64,000 nucleotides of DNA from Neochlamydia sp. S13 (GTDB taxonomy: Bacteria > Chlamydiota > Chlamydiia > Chlamydiales > Parachlamydiaceae), in NCBI RefSeq assembly GCF_000648235.2, contig NZ_AP017977.1, forward strand, positions 2,418,001 to 2,482,000. Reading direction: 5' to 3'. Both the position numbers and the translations under genes were made by a program. How positions within the stretch are numbered: position 1 is the first letter of the stretch; every line of letters begins with the position of its first letter. Shown piece by piece: positions 9,493 to 21,600 of the stretch. The notes under the pieces are model-generated. The model was not told the DNA's origin, did not search any database, and was given only the letters and a program-made list of their open reading frames with translations.

Positions 9493-10113
9493 ATGAGAAT
9501 TTTTTTGACCCTCTGCCTTTTATTAACTGCTCTAGCTGCTTGTAAAGGTCCTCAACGTTCGCAAGCTCAGTCACCTATAAGTAAAGATTATAGTTCAGAT
9601 GCTTTTACGCGGGCAGCCATACGTCAAGCAACCCGTTTAGCTCATCAGCATCGCTGGCATTTAGATGATGCCTGGGCTTATTATAACAGCACCGACAGTG
9701 TTCATCGCCTTTGCTTAAATTTTCGTACCCAAAATATTCTAGAGCTCTACCAAGCACGAGCTCAACTCGTGGATGTGGTAGAAGAGCTTTTACAGAATCT
9801 AAAATCCAATCCCCTAACTTCTTCTCGTCTAGCTCCTAATTTTTCTGCTGAAAATCTTTTGATTCATGTGGACTTTCAAAGTTTTTGGGGACTATATGGA
9901 GATTCAAAATATGTGGGGTGGATGGGACTGGAAAATGGGATGGTTTATTATTATGACTTCGACGTTAAAAATACGCAAAATGATCAGTGGTGCAATCGTA
10001 TAGAAACTTATAATAAAAGCAAAGAAATTGCTCTTATTGAGAAAGAAGCTGAGAAAGAATACCAAGATAGTCTCCCTGCTCCTAAGCGCGTTTTCGAATA
10101 CCTCAATGAATAG
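9493..10113 (+). CDS. Predicted lipoprotein of unknown function
   Basis: 206 aa. The N-terminus MRIFLTLCLLLTALAAC is a lipoprotein signal peptide with the lipobox cysteine at residue 17. The mature part is mixed alpha/beta with aromatic-rich C-terminal segments (DFQSFWGLYGDSKYVGWMGLENGMVYYYDFD) and a glutamate-rich helix near the end. No family was recognised. It is followed after 101 nt by an unknown 624-aa gene on the same strand. Confidence 0.8.
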   Translation: MRIFLTLCLLLTALAACKGPQRSQAQSPISKDYSSDAFTRAAIRQATRLAHQHRWHLDDAWAYYNSTDSVHRLCLNFRTQNILELYQARAQLVDVVEELLQNLKSNPLTSSRLAPNFSAENLLIHVDFQSFWGLYGDSKYVGWMGLENGMVYYYDFDVKNTQNDQWCNRIETYNKSKEIALIEKEAEKEYQDSLPAPKRVFEYLNE

Positions 10114-10214
10114 GATCAAATTTTCATTTATTCATGAATAGTGGCATGCTTTTAAAATAGACCAAAAATAGAGGCAGCACTATTGATGCCGTTTTAAAAA
10201 ATGGAAATAAGTGT

Positions 10215-12089
10215 GTGAGTGGACCCAAACTACCTGAACAGTCGTTAGAGTTAATTTCCCATAACTTTCAAAATATTTATGCAGCCGCGCATTCTAATCA
10301 AGAAATTATCCATCTTGTCCCCTCTTTATGGGGAAATAAGCTTTACTGTTCTTCTGCAGGCTGGAGAGGTAGGGTTCTTCGCTTGCTCTATTTTTTTGCA
10401 AACGTTTTGGTGGGCAGTGCTTTTTTTGAAAAAAAACTTAATGCGGCTATAAAAGCTACACATGCCATTTATCAAGAGCTTGAAAAATTTCGCTACCGCC
10501 TCCTCGATAGCACTTATCAAGAGTATTTAAATGCTCGCTTTGCAAATAGTAAAAACCATGCTGCTCTTCCTGTAGTCAATAATGCGAGAGAGCAAATTCA
10601 GCTATTTTACCAAGCTACTTACCCTTTAATAGAATTGGTGCGATCAGAAAAAAGCCGGAAATTAAATACCTTTCTACATGCTCATTTTCCTGAGATTTAT
10701 CATAAAAAAGATAAACCTTTTTATGATAAAACTTCTTTTAAATCTTTAAGAAAGCACGTGAAAATTATGGCTCTAGAAGGAATGACGGCAGGAGAGCTTC
10801 CCTTTCACATTTTTCAAAAGGTAATTTGCAAAGAGCCAATCCAGCAACCCTCACAAGTTGCAGCTAAAGAGCAAAAATCGCTGTTAAAGTTTATAAAAAG
10901 AATCCACCAAGCAAAAGAACAGGGAAAATTTGAGATTGAATTGTTTCATGAGGGCATGAAAAGTCTTATCCTCAGCCTTCCTCATTATCGAAAGGAAAAT
11001 ATAGGAGCTGATTTAATTTCACTAGAGAAGACTTTAATTAAAGAAGGTTGCTTTCTTTTAGAAAAATTTGATTTAAAGCATGTGCAATGGCGTGAAGAGC
11101 TGCAGCAAGGTTGCAAGCTTATCAAAGCTAATCAACCTTTTTATTTTAGGGATAAGAAAAACCAGGAACATCTATTTGAACTGGGGGACTCCCTTAAAGG
11201 TCATGAGACCACTCAATTGCCTAATCTTTATAAAGTTTTCGAAATCTTTAAACCCCATACTTCTCAAAAATATGAAAAGGTTCTTTTTGTAGTAGGGCCT
11301 AATAAGCTATGTTTTGAATATAGCAAGCTTTTAAGGTCAGAAGAATTTTTTTGGGCTCTTGCCACTCCCCAATTTAAGTATATAGATCCTAAAGGAAGAT
11401 ATGCAATCATAGAAAACCTTCCCACTTCTTTAGAAAGCATTGCCTGGCATACCCATAAGAAAAGCAAATTGTCGAAGATGAATAGAGCCTATGCCGAACC
11501 TTTGCGTTTGCTCATTCGTTTTTTTGTAGAAGAAAAAAATACTCCTCGTTATCTAAATGTTGAATATTTTAAATTCGATGGAAAAGGCCGATTAAAATCC
11601 ACTAAGGATTGCATTCCTTCGGGGTATTTAGATTCAATAGGATTAGAAGAAATAGTCTTTATAGCTGCCCAAGGAAACCTTCCTGTTTATCAGCATATCA
11701 TTGAACCCTTACTTCAAGCTAGCCAAAATAGAAAAGTTTTAATCTTTTTTCGTCAATCTATACGAACTATTTTTAGCAAATGTCCTGTACCTATCGAAAG
11801 CTTAGCAAGGAAATATGGTTTAAAAAATAAACGAGTAAAAACAAGAGCACGCGAACTCCAGCAAAAGGCTCTAAGTTTAAAGGAAGATTGCTATCAAGCC
11901 GTTTATCACCATTTTGAGCATGAGGGCATCGATAAATCCAGTCTTTTAAAGAGTATAAAAAAATCTTTGCTAGCTTTGTATAAAAACCACAAAACTTTTG
12001 GCAGATTATGGCCTATTGTTACATCGACCCTATTGATAGAAACAGTGGAATTAGATCCACAAAAGTTTTGTGAGAAAAACTGCAGCTAA
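10215..12089 (+). CDS. Conserved-looking hypothetical protein, 624 aa
   Basis: Not recognised. It starts at a GTG with only a weak ribosome site, and no ATG is available near the 5' end. The N-terminal third is helical, with a hydrophobic stretch RVLRLLYFFANVLVGSAFF (~55-73) that could be a membrane segment. The central part is lysine/glutamate-rich. The second half has the alternating pattern KVLFVVGPNKLCFEYSKLL, FKYIDPKGRYAIIENLP and LRLLIRFFVEEKNTPRYLNVEYFKFDGKGRLKS, which loosely recalls a kinase-like fold, but no catalytic triad can be named. No signal peptide. Codon use resembles the neighbours. A host-directed role is possible but unsupported. The 12090-12405 gap behind it shows no gene. 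Confidence 0.7.
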   Translation: MSGPKLPEQSLELISHNFQNIYAAAHSNQEIIHLVPSLWGNKLYCSSAGWRGRVLRLLYFFANVLVGSAFFEKKLNAAIKATHAIYQELEKFRYRLLDSTYQEYLNARFANSKNHAALPVVNNAREQIQLFYQATYPLIELVRSEKSRKLNTFLHAHFPEIYHKKDKPFYDKTSFKSLRKHVKIMALEGMTAGELPFHIFQKVICKEPIQQPSQVAAKEQKSLLKFIKRIHQAKEQGKFEIELFHEGMKSLILSLPHYRKENIGADLISLEKTLIKEGCFLLEKFDLKHVQWREELQQGCKLIKANQPFYFRDKKNQEHLFELGDSLKGHETTQLPNLYKVFEIFKPHTSQKYEKVLFVVGPNKLCFEYSKLLRSEEFFWALATPQFKYIDPKGRYAIIENLPTSLESIAWHTHKKSKLSKMNRAYAEPLRLLIRFFVEEKNTPRYLNVEYFKFDGKGRLKSTKDCIPSGYLDSIGLEEIVFIAAQGNLPVYQHIIEPLLQASQNRKVLIFFRQSIRTIFSKCPVPIESLARKYGLKNKRVKTRARELQQKALSLKEDCYQAVYHHFEHEGIDKSSLLKSIKKSLLALYKNHKTFGRLWPIVTSTLLIETVELDPQKFCEKNCS

Positions 12090-12405
12090 TCTCTGCTTTT
12101 TTGTTAAGTTTAACCATTAAGTCATTCTGTTTTTATAGTCTTTTTCAAAAAGGTTAAAGAAGGCTTTAATCATGCTTCTCTTTTTACTTGAACACGCTCT
12201 TATAGGGATAATTGAATAAGGGAGGGAGTCTATCTAAAAGCTAAAGGCGTTTTTTTGGGGATTTTATAATTTTCTAGACAGAGAACGACCGGTGGTAGAC
12301 ATTGCAAGGCCGCCCAAGATAAGAAATAAGACGGCTGAGTATCAAATTAAATAAACATTTCCTGCTACAAAATCATTAGCTACCATTCATCTTATGCTTG
12401 AAAGT

Positions 12406-13170
12406 CTAGGAGGACTTTATGGCCACAAACGTTCCATGGCGGCCTGTAATTTTCTCGCGACGATAAGAAAAATAATCTTCCGGATGAGAAAAGTTACTTA
12501 TTTGTGCAATCTGAATATGATGCTCTAAGACGCCTGCTTGCAAAAGTTGATTTTTAGCAATCGTCCATAGATCAAAATAGCATGGGCTCATTTGAAATTC
12601 CCAAAAGGCTTGAGGTAGTTCCTGACGATAATGAATAAATTCAGCATCGTAAGGCCCTAAGCTAGGAGAAATACAGACATGTAAATTATCGGGAAAGGAT
12701 CCATAATGGTGCTTCATGAAATTTACAGTTTTGCCATAAATATTTTGTACATTTCCCTTCCAACCCGCATGGACATTGGCGATAGCTTGTTGAACAGGAT
12801 CGTAAAAAATTGTAGCTTGGCAATCTGCATGGGTAATCATCAATACTGTATCGTGCAATACAGTTGATAAAGCGTCACAGGTAGGCCTTAAACCTTTATT
12901 TTTATGAGTAATTTCTACAATTTTATCAGCGTGCTCTAATTGGCAGTCGTAAAGGTTTTTAAAAGCAAAAATCTTTTTTACTTTTTCGCGATTAAGCTTA
13001 ACATTTTTATTTTCGGGGAGGTTTTGCAAGCTAAAGCCCATATTTAAGCTTGCAAACAAATCTGTACTATATCCTCCATGACGTAAAAGGATGCCATGAG
13101 TAAGATTTTTAAAAGGCGCTAAAAGTTCAAATTCAAGCCATGAAATTCCCTGGCATTCGCGACGTTGCAT
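12406..13170 (-). CDS. pgeF: PgeF/YfiH-family (DUF152) purine nucleoside phosphorylase / peptidoglycan editing factor
   Basis: 254-aa protein of the YfiH family, once called polyphenol oxidase or laccase-domain protein. Members have been shown to act on purine nucleosides or to remove misincorporated residues from peptidoglycan precursors. The metal-binding motifs are visible: LRHGGYSTDLFASLNMGF near the N-terminus, the central THADCQATIFYDP (family consensus has His-Ala/Thr-Asp-Cys), NVHAGWKGNVQNI, and ISPSLGPYDAEF, with FSYRRE near the C-terminus. It ends HGTFVAIKSS. It is monocistronic, divergent from the helicase gene at 13414. Confidence 0.9.
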   Translation of the reverse strand: MQRRECQGISWLEFELLAPFKNLTHGILLRHGGYSTDLFASLNMGFSLQNLPENKNVKLNREKVKKIFAFKNLYDCQLEHADKIVEITHKNKGLRPTCDALSTVLHDTVLMITHADCQATIFYDPVQQAIANVHAGWKGNVQNIYGKTVNFMKHHYGSFPDNLHVCISPSLGPYDAEFIHYRQELPQAFWEFQMSPCYFDLWTIAKNQLLQAGVLEHHIQIAQISNFSHPEDYFSYRREKITGRHGTFVAIKSS

Positions 13171-13413
13171 GTAGAAAGCCTTTGGTTACCTGCTATATTT
13201 ACATCACTAGCGCTTCTATTTCAAGATTTCTGCAAAAAAACTTAAGGAAGGGAAAAAAATTAAAACCTATTATGTGCAAAAGATTTATACGGCTAGCAAA
13301 AAGAACGTTGAATAATTTTTACTTAAAAAGCGAATTTTAAGAAGATCTCTGGAAATAAATGATTTATACTTATAAAATTCATAATCTTTACCTTGTTTAA
13401 GGCTTAACTTCTT

Positions 13414-15594
13414 ATGACTTTATTATCTCAGCTAAATGAAGAGCAACTTGGGGCAGTGAATGCTATTGAAGGCCCTATTCTGGTATTAGCAGGAGCAGGT
13501 TCAGGAAAAACACGGGTTGTTACTTCGCGTATAGCCTCTTTAATTGAAATGGGAGTCCCAACTTCTCAAATCCTAGGTTTAACTTTTACTAATAAAGCTG
13601 CTGAAGAAATGCGCGAGCGTATTCGCATCTTAGTAGGAAGGCAAGCCCCTCTTCTATGTACTTTTCATAGTTTAGGAGCCAGAATTTTACGTGAATCTAT
13701 CCAAGCTTTAGGGTATGAGCGTGACTTTACCATTTATGATGAAGAAGACATCCATAAAGTGCTTCAAGCTTGCCTAGCGGAGTTGGAAATTAAAGATAAA
13801 AAGATGGATACTAAGACCTTTCGAGGATTGATTTCAAAAGCTAAAAATGCTTTGCAAAGGCCGGAAGATATTAAAGTCAGTTATATGTCTTCACCGGCCG
13901 AGGAATATCTTTCTCGTGTTTATTCTCTCTACCAAACTAAGTTAAAACATTACAACGCCGTAGATTTTGATGATCTTCTTTTTTTGGTAGTAAGGCTTTT
14001 TCAAGAACATCCCGATAAGCGTGAACAATACCAGGATCGATGGACATTTTTATCTATCGATGAATATCAAGATACCAATGAAGCTCAATATAAAATTTTA
14101 AATTATTTAGTGCAAAAGCACGGCAATTTATTTGTGGTAGGGGACCCGGATCAATCTATCTATTCCTGGCGGGGAGCCAACATTAATAATATTTTAAATT
14201 TTGAAAAAGATTATCCTGGTGCTCAGATCTTTCGCCTACAACAAAACTATCGTAGTTGTAGCAATATTTTAGAAGCGGCGAATGCTGTGATTGCTCATAA
14301 TGCCAATCGCTATGAAAAACAGCTGTGGAGTGATTTAGGTAAAGGAGAAAAAATAAAGTTTTATGCTAGCGATACTGAGCGTGATGAAGCGGATTTTGTA
14401 GCCGATAAAATTCGCCAGCATCGTGAGCAAGGCATTCCCTATAATGAAATAGTAGTGTTTTATCGCACCAATAATCAATCACGCGCTTTTGAAGATTATT
14501 TTCTATATCGCCAGATCCCCTATGTGATTGTAGGAGGTTTATCTTTTTACCAAAGACGCGAAATTAAAGATATTTTATCTTTCTTGCGTATGGTTTATTC
14601 AGGGACCGATTATATTTCTTTTTTAAGGAGCCTCAATATCCCTCGCAGAGGAATAGGAGCAGCTACTTTAGAAAAAATTCGCCTGGCAGCCTCGAAAGAG
14701 CAATTGTCAATTTTAGCTTATTGCGAAGCTATTGCTGAAGATAAAGGTTTGCAGCATCCTATTAAGCTAGCTACTAAGCAAAAAGAAGCTTTAAAGCAAT
14801 ATTTAGGGATTATCTATCGTTTGCGAGAAGTGGCTAAATCAGCTTCCTTACAAGAATTAGTGCGGGCTGCCATAGATGAGACCGACTATCTTCAATTTTT
14901 AGCTGAGGATCCCGAGTCTTTTGAAGATCGTAAAGGGAATTTGGATGCTTTAATTACCAAAGCAATTGAATGGGAACAAACCGCTGTCGACGCGACTTTA
15001 AGGGCTTTCTTAGAAGAGCTTACCTTAAAGTCTAGCCTAGACGAGGCCGATACCAAGAAAGATCGCGTAAGCTTAATGACTATTCACAATGGAAAAGGAT
15101 TAGAATTTAAAGTCGTTTTTTTAGTGGGAATAGAAGAGGATTTATTTCCTCATGTTAATTCTAAAGATAAGCTTGAGGCTTTAGAAGAAGAACGACGTCT
15201 TTTCTATGTAGGAATGACGCGTGCCAAAGAATGTTTATATTTAACACACTCCCAATATAGATATATGTGGGGCATGGCACGGCATCAGCTCCCTAGTCGT
15301 TTTATGCGTGAGGTGCCCAGAGAATACTTAGAACGTATCCATCCATCGCCACTTCCAACTTTTAGACCTAAAGACTATCCGGAAGAAAAGGGCGAGCCAA
15401 GCATAAATGGAGGCGAGGATCAATCGTTTGATCACTATGAAATAGGAGCTGCTATCTTTCATCAAGAGTTTGGGATAGGGATCATTCGTGAGGTTTATCA
15501 AAGTTCTCTAGGGCTTACCTACAAAATCTTTTTTTCTAAAGATAATCGCGAAAGAAGCATTGTCGCTAAATATGCTAAGCTTAAAATGTTATAA
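13414..15594 (+). CDS. ATP-dependent DNA helicase of the UvrD/PcrA family
   Basis: Superfamily 1A 3'-5' helicase of repair and replication, 726 aa, a normal length. Helicase motifs in order: Q-motif LNEEQLGAV, Walker A AGAGSGKT (26-33), Ia LTFTNKAAEEM, Walker B/motif II IDEYQDTN, motif III VVGDPDQSIYSWRGA, motif IV QNYRS, motif V LMTIHNGKGLEFKVVF and motif VI EERRLFYVGMTRAK. The C-terminal tail with FHQEFGIGIIREV resembles the PcrA tail that binds RNA polymerase. No ribosome site stands out, but the N-terminal Q-motif position fits this ATG. Confidence 0.95.
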   Translation: MTLLSQLNEEQLGAVNAIEGPILVLAGAGSGKTRVVTSRIASLIEMGVPTSQILGLTFTNKAAEEMRERIRILVGRQAPLLCTFHSLGARILRESIQALGYERDFTIYDEEDIHKVLQACLAELEIKDKKMDTKTFRGLISKAKNALQRPEDIKVSYMSSPAEEYLSRVYSLYQTKLKHYNAVDFDDLLFLVVRLFQEHPDKREQYQDRWTFLSIDEYQDTNEAQYKILNYLVQKHGNLFVVGDPDQSIYSWRGANINNILNFEKDYPGAQIFRLQQNYRSCSNILEAANAVIAHNANRYEKQLWSDLGKGEKIKFYASDTERDEADFVADKIRQHREQGIPYNEIVVFYRTNNQSRAFEDYFLYRQIPYVIVGGLSFYQRREIKDILSFLRMVYSGTDYISFLRSLNIPRRGIGAATLEKIRLAASKEQLSILAYCEAIAEDKGLQHPIKLATKQKEALKQYLGIIYRLREVAKSASLQELVRAAIDETDYLQFLAEDPESFEDRKGNLDALITKAIEWEQTAVDATLRAFLEELTLKSSLDEADTKKDRVSLMTIHNGKGLEFKVVFLVGIEEDLFPHVNSKDKLEALEEERRLFYVGMTRAKECLYLTHSQYRYMWGMARHQLPSRFMREVPREYLERIHPSPLPTFRPKDYPEEKGEPSINGGEDQSFDHYEIGAAIFHQEFGIGIIREVYQSSLGLTYKIFFSKDNRERSIVAKYAKLKML

Positions 15595-15666
15595 TTCACT
15601 TGATTAATCTAAACAGTTTATTTAAGGTATAAAAAGGGTGTTTTTGTTAAACGGCCCTTGTCTCGA

Positions 15667-18600
15667 TTAGAATGAGGATTCTCTTTCCTCATTTTCTTTT
15701 TCCCCAGTAAGCAAATAATCGGGTGAAATTATCTTTTTGTGAGCTAGGTAAGAGGAAATATTGATTAAATAACTTTGAGCCTGCTGAAGCTTTTGTTGGC
15801 TAAATAGAGAATAATCGCAATGCTGAAGATCTAATAACTGAATTTGAAAATGAGCTGTCGTTCTCTTGATTTCATCATCTGCTTCTTGAAAGTCGTTTGA
15901 TGCAAAATAGCCGTTGAGCACATTCCATAGCTGCAAGGCAAGCAGGGAAACAGAATCAGCAGAAAGAGAATCCAAAACCCTTCTTTCACCTGGAAGGAAA
16001 TTTTCTGTAGAAAAAGTATGATCAGCCTGAGCTAAATAATTTACCTCGTGCTTTAGCGCTTTCTTCTCGTGGCTAGAATTCAATTTTTCTGCTAAAGAAG
16101 CTGCTTGAGATTTTTGCCCTTCCAATGGTTGCCGCTGCGTTTGATTTCTTTTTAAAGATTCACGGATAAAAGCTAGCGTTGGGTTTTTGCTATTAATATT
16201 CCAAGATAGGCCCAGGGAAGTGAGCGAAGTATTGGTTTCCAAGGCTTTAGCTAAAGCCTTAATAGCTTCATAATTTGTGAAATTCTTCCCGCTTAGATTT
16301 AGTTCAGTGAGCGAAATATTCGTTTCAAGTGCTTTAGCTAAAGCGCTAAAGCCGTCATAGCCTATCCTATTAGACCTAAGGTTTAACTTAGTAAGCGAGG
16401 TATTCGTTTCAAGAGCTTTGCCTAAAGCGCTAGCGCCTTCATTGCCTATCTCATGGTTGTAAAGATCTAGTGCAGTGAGCGAGTGATTGGTTTCTAGGGC
16501 TTTAGCTAAAGCGCTAGCGCCTTCGGCTTTAGCTAAAGCTCTATCAGCTTCGGCTATAGCTAAAGGGCTAGCAACTTCATAGGCTATCTCATTGTTGTAA
16601 AGATCTAGTGTAGTGAGCGAATTATTGGTTTCTAGGGCTTTAGCTAAAGCACTAGCGCCTTCAAGACCTATCTCATTGCCTTTAAGGTTTAGTATAGTGA
16701 GCGAATGATTGGTTTCTAGGGCTTTACCTAAAGCGCTTGCAGCTTCATAGCCTATCTGATTGTCGTTAAGAACTAGTAGGGTAAGCGAATTATTGGTTTC
16801 GAGGGCCTTGCTTAAAGCGCTAGTACCTTCATAGCCTATCTCATTCCCTGAAAGGTCTAGTTCAGTAAGCGAGGTATTGGTTTTGAGGGCTTTGCTTAAA
16901 GCGCTAGTACCTTCATAGCCTATCTCATTTCCTGAAAGGTCTAGTTCAGTAAGCGAGGTATTGGTTTCGAGAGCTTTGCTTAAAGCGCTAGTACCTTCAT
17001 AGCCTATCTTATTCCTTGAAAGGCTTAGTGCAGTAAGCGAGGCATTGGTTTCGAGAGCTTTGCTTAAAGCGCTAGTACCTTCATAGCCTATCTCATTCTC
17101 TGAAAGTTCTAGTTCAGTAAGCGAGGTATTGGTTTCGAGGGCTTTAGCTAAAGAGCTAGCGCCCTCCTTGCCTATCTTATTAGAACTAAGGTTTAATTTA
17201 GTGAGCGAAATATTGGTGTCGAGGGCTTTGCTTAAAGCGCTAGTACCTTCATAGCCTATCTCATTCCCTGAAAGGTCTAGTTCAGTAAGCGAAGTATTGG
17301 TTTCGAGGGCTTTAGCTAAAGCCCTAGCACCTTCATAGCCTATCCTATCGTTATAAAGCTTTAATACAGTGAGCAAATTATTGGTTTCGAGGGCTTTGCT
17401 TAAAGCGCTAGCGCCCTCCTTGCCTATCCTATTGTTATTAAGATTTAGCTTAGTGAACGAGGCATTACTCTTTAATGCTTTAGCTAAAGCGCTAGCACCT
17501 TCATTGTCTATCTTATTCATATCAAGATTTAGCTCAGTGAGCGAAGTATTCTTTTCTAGAGCTTTGCCTAAAGCGCTAGCCCCTTCCTTGCCTATCTCAT
17601 TCCATGAAAGGTCTAGTTTAGTGATTGAGGCATTAATTTCTAGGATTTTGCCTAAAGCGCTAGCGCCTTCCTTCCTTATCTGATCGCTTGAAAGGAGTAG
17701 TTTAGTAAGCGAAGTATTCGTTTTGAGGGCTTTAGCTAAAGCGATACTGCCTTCATTATCTATTGTCCCTGCTTTAAGACTTAGGTGAACAAGGGATTTA
17801 TTTATTCTAAGCCCATCTAGTAAAGCGCTGAGCTCCTCGTATGGTAGCCTTTGTGTCTTAGAACACCATTTATTAAGAGAATTATTAAGTAGGCCTTGCA
17901 GCTGCTCCATGACTTGAGAAGAAAAATTTTCTAAGTTATATCGAATAAGTAAAGGGTGTTGATGGATAAGCTTATAATGAGGCAAAGAAGAAAGATCGCA
18001 GCCAGCCAAAGTTATACGCCTGAGATGAGGACAGCTTTTAGCTAAAGCTTGAATTTGTTTTGCCGAAAGACTTAGGCACCCCTCTAGCTCGAGTTCCTCT
18101 AAAAGAGGGGCGTCTAACTGTAGCGAGGTCAAGGCTTGATTATTTTTTAAAATAAGAAAACGTAGCTTAGGGGCTTTTAAGCCAAGCTTATAAAGATGAG
18201 GGCAGTTAGAGAGGTTAAGATGAGTTAAACAAGATAATTCGGGGAAAGAAAAAGACTTTAAAGAGGAGCAATGGCTAGCATCTAGCTTATTAAGAGCAGC
18301 AGAAGCTACGATTAGGTTTTTTAAAAGGGCCTCCGTTAAAGATTGGCAGTGATGTAAGGATAAAGTCTCAAAAGAGGAGGAGGTCATGGCTTTTAGCAGA
18401 GCAAGTTCTTGCTTTTGCTGAGAAATATCTATAAATGCTAGGGCATTTTCACGCAAGTCGTCAGTCAAAAGCTCGTGAAAAGGTGCAATATTTCCTTTTT
18501 GTATGGACGCAGCAACGGCACGGAGATAGTTAGGATGGCTTTGACTCATTAAAGTCTGCAGCTCTTTTAATGCTTCTTTAGGGATATAGCGTTCTTCATG

Positions 18601-21600
18601 TTTAACTAGATCTTTAGTAGGCATATTACTGGATTTTAAAAGTGAGTGACTGGTACTTGAGGTTACTAAGCCATGAAGGCTTTTTTCGTAAAATTGCCCT
18701 GGACCTTTTAAGAAACGGCTATAGATTGGGGCTCTAGTATCTTGTAAAAGGTGCTCGTAATATTTTCCTAAAGGAGGGTCTAAGCGGATTAAAAGCTCTA
18801 GAGGGGTCAAATCAAGATTATTATTTAAAGCCCTTTGCAGGCGGGTAAGCTTTTGATAAATCTTGGCTACCGTCCTAGGTGGTAAGAGAATAGAAATTAC
18901 AGGGTTTTGCTTATGGTAAGCATAGGCAAAGTCGCGCTCTTCTTCGGTAAAGAGTTTAGTATAGCGCTGCTGTTGTATGTCCAAGTTTGCTAACCAAGTG
19001 CGTAATATTTCTAATGGATCAATTTGCAAAAAGCGTTCTCTCGTTTTAGGATGAAGAGCTTCTTGCATTTGGTTTAAGCAAAATAGGATGCATTTGACTT
19101 GCAACTTTCCTTCCGTTGAAAAAGAAGGAATCAAAGCGTGATCATTATCGACACAAACTAGCTGCTCTTTTTGCTCACCTTGATGATTGATAAAAGATTG
19201 CAAGATGTAGTTATCAGGCTTGCCATCTTCTGGGTTAACTAGCATAGCTAGGAGCATCATATTATGCACGCGGTGTAAGTCTAAATTAGCTAATGTATTG
19301 CCTGCTTTTAAGGCGTCATCTAAGTTTTGTCCTTCACTTGTTTCCGAAACTAATAGAGGGTAAGCGTTGCGACGGGCATTGTAGCATTTAAATAGCTCGG
19401 TTTCCGGTGTGCCATGTCCAATGAGCACACGATGGAGACTTCCTACTGCATATTCCCTACCTGCCATCTCAGGGTGAGGTTTAAAATGCAATTTGCGATG
19501 TAGATAACTTACTGCTACGACTGCACTGCGTCCATGGGTGCGAGGAAGCTTAATAAAATCTAAGGCTGCATTTAATGGAAGCTGTTGCATGACTAGGGGG
19601 TGTAATTTGGCTCGACCTGAATCTACTCCTTCCCATTCAAAGCCTTGGCCAGTGCTTGGTAGGGTAAATAGTGCAAGAGAGCGCAGGTAAGCAAAGGCTG
19701 GCAATTGAGCTTCTAAAAGATGCAAAGCCTTTCCAAGCTCAGAGTTTTGCGCATGCATTTTGGCAAATTCTAAAATTCTAGCCGGATGCGTTTTAACGCC
19801 TGCTCCTTTTTTAGCTAGCTCGATAAATACCAATAAGTTGTTATCGGCGATGGCTTTTTCTAAGGGCGTTCTTCCTTGATGAAAGTGATCAGGGTATTCT
19901 AAATCTACTCCCTTGCTAACCAGCTTGGCTAATAAAAAAGAAAAGCGGGTGGGGGCATGGATAGCACGATTAATGAGAGGAAAAAGAGGAGGAGAATGCT
20001 GATCATCGACAGCATTAGGGTCAGTATCTTCTTGGGCTAGCAAAAGATCAGCAATGGAAAATACTTGCCCTTCATCTAAGTGAGGTGAATCATAGGTGCG
20101 CATCAGTTTATGCAAAGCTGTTTGTCCAGCTTCATCGGCATGGTTAGCTTTAGCTCCTAAGTGCAGGGCCAACTTAACTAATGAGGCTTTGCCTAGTTGG
20201 ATAGCAATCAGCAAAAAATTCTGCTTTTGCATCAAAGAAAGAGGAAGACGAGGGCAGAAGGAGAGAGCACTGACTATCTTCAGGGAATCAAGCAAGACAG
20301 GAATAGGGGCTGACCAGTTAAGGACTGCTAGAAAGTCGCTAGCTTCTTCTTCTAAAGGCACCAAAAAGGGGAGAGTATCCATTGCAGTTAAAGTGGTAGG
20401 CTCTAGGAGAGCTTCCACGTTTGTGCGTTGACGATGTAGGGCTAGCAGTGCATCTAAAGGATTAGCATGCCTTTGCATTAGGACTTGATAGCAGGCAAAA
20501 GCAGTTGGCTCTAAAGCTTGAAAAAGGTCATAGTGAGTCACATGATCTTGTTTAAGCTTATCTTGTAGGAGTTGCAATTTTGTAAAAAACGTAGACAATA
20601 ATCGTTTAGGCAGTAAAAGGGGAATATCTAGCTTTTGATCAGCTGCTTCATCTAAAAAATCTTCTTTCGTTAAGTTTTTTTGATGAATAAGCCTTTGGTA
20701 CTGCTGGTTTCTTTGGTCTAATTGCTGGATCCATTGTAGCAAAAAATCACGGGGGTTTAAATTCAAAATAAATTCTTTAACTGAGTTAGCGATCGGTTGG
20801 CTCATGCATCCTTTAAGCAATAAAGGCAGGCATTTTAAATGAATGCCATGTCCTTGTTTTGCTGGGATAATAGCAGGCTCAAAAGCGCGGTCATTATCAA
20901 TGCAGGCCAGCCTTAAGCTTTCTATCTCTTGATCTTTCCAAATAAGCTCTATAATGTAGTTATCGGCCTTACCATCATTAGGGAGAATAAGGAGGCTAGC
21001 GATGACTAGGCTGCTAAACGCTTCTTTATCAATTTTTTTTAGTAAAGGAGGGATAAGGCAAAAAAGCTCTCCTATAGACTTTCCTGGAAAAAGCTTAGCG
21101 ATCCAGCGTAAAGCTAAAGGTAGGTCGATTAAAGAGGCTAAAGAAGCTTTTGAAGCTAGCTTAGGATGTAACTTTAATAGGGCTAAAAGTTGCCAAAAGT
21201 TATTTTCTTCTTTACTTTTCAAATAATCTTCATGAAAAGCACGTAAGCCTTGCTCTTCAGATTTTAGGCTAAACTCTCCCTTAGAAGAAAATTCGCTTAA
21301 AAGCTGCTCTTCAGGCAGCTGCTCCATCCAGGTTCTATACGCGCGGAAAAGCTCGTGAGGATTAGAAGGATAAGACTTATGCACTTCTTTTAAAAGAAAG
21401 GGCCAGCTTTCAATAACCTCTTCTGCCGTCAGTAAGCGTTCATCACACAATAAATCAAACATTTCTAAAACGCTAATAAGGTCAGCTAACAAAATAGCTT
21501 GAGGACGTATACTTTCATTAGCATGCCCGATGGTATAGCCTACCTGTACTGTACGGGCTTCCAAATAAGCAACCTTGCATAATTTCTCTTTAAGCTCAGG

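Noticed and set aside
10215-12089. Kinase annotation for the 624-aa protein
   Set aside because: Only a loose strand pattern is visible; no lysine, HRD-like or DFG-like motif can be aligned.
17369-17683. Plus-strand frames antisense to the giant gene (also 20096-20431, 21002-21226)
   Set aside because: Shadows of the repeat-rich minus-strand gene; no ribosome sites and biased composition.
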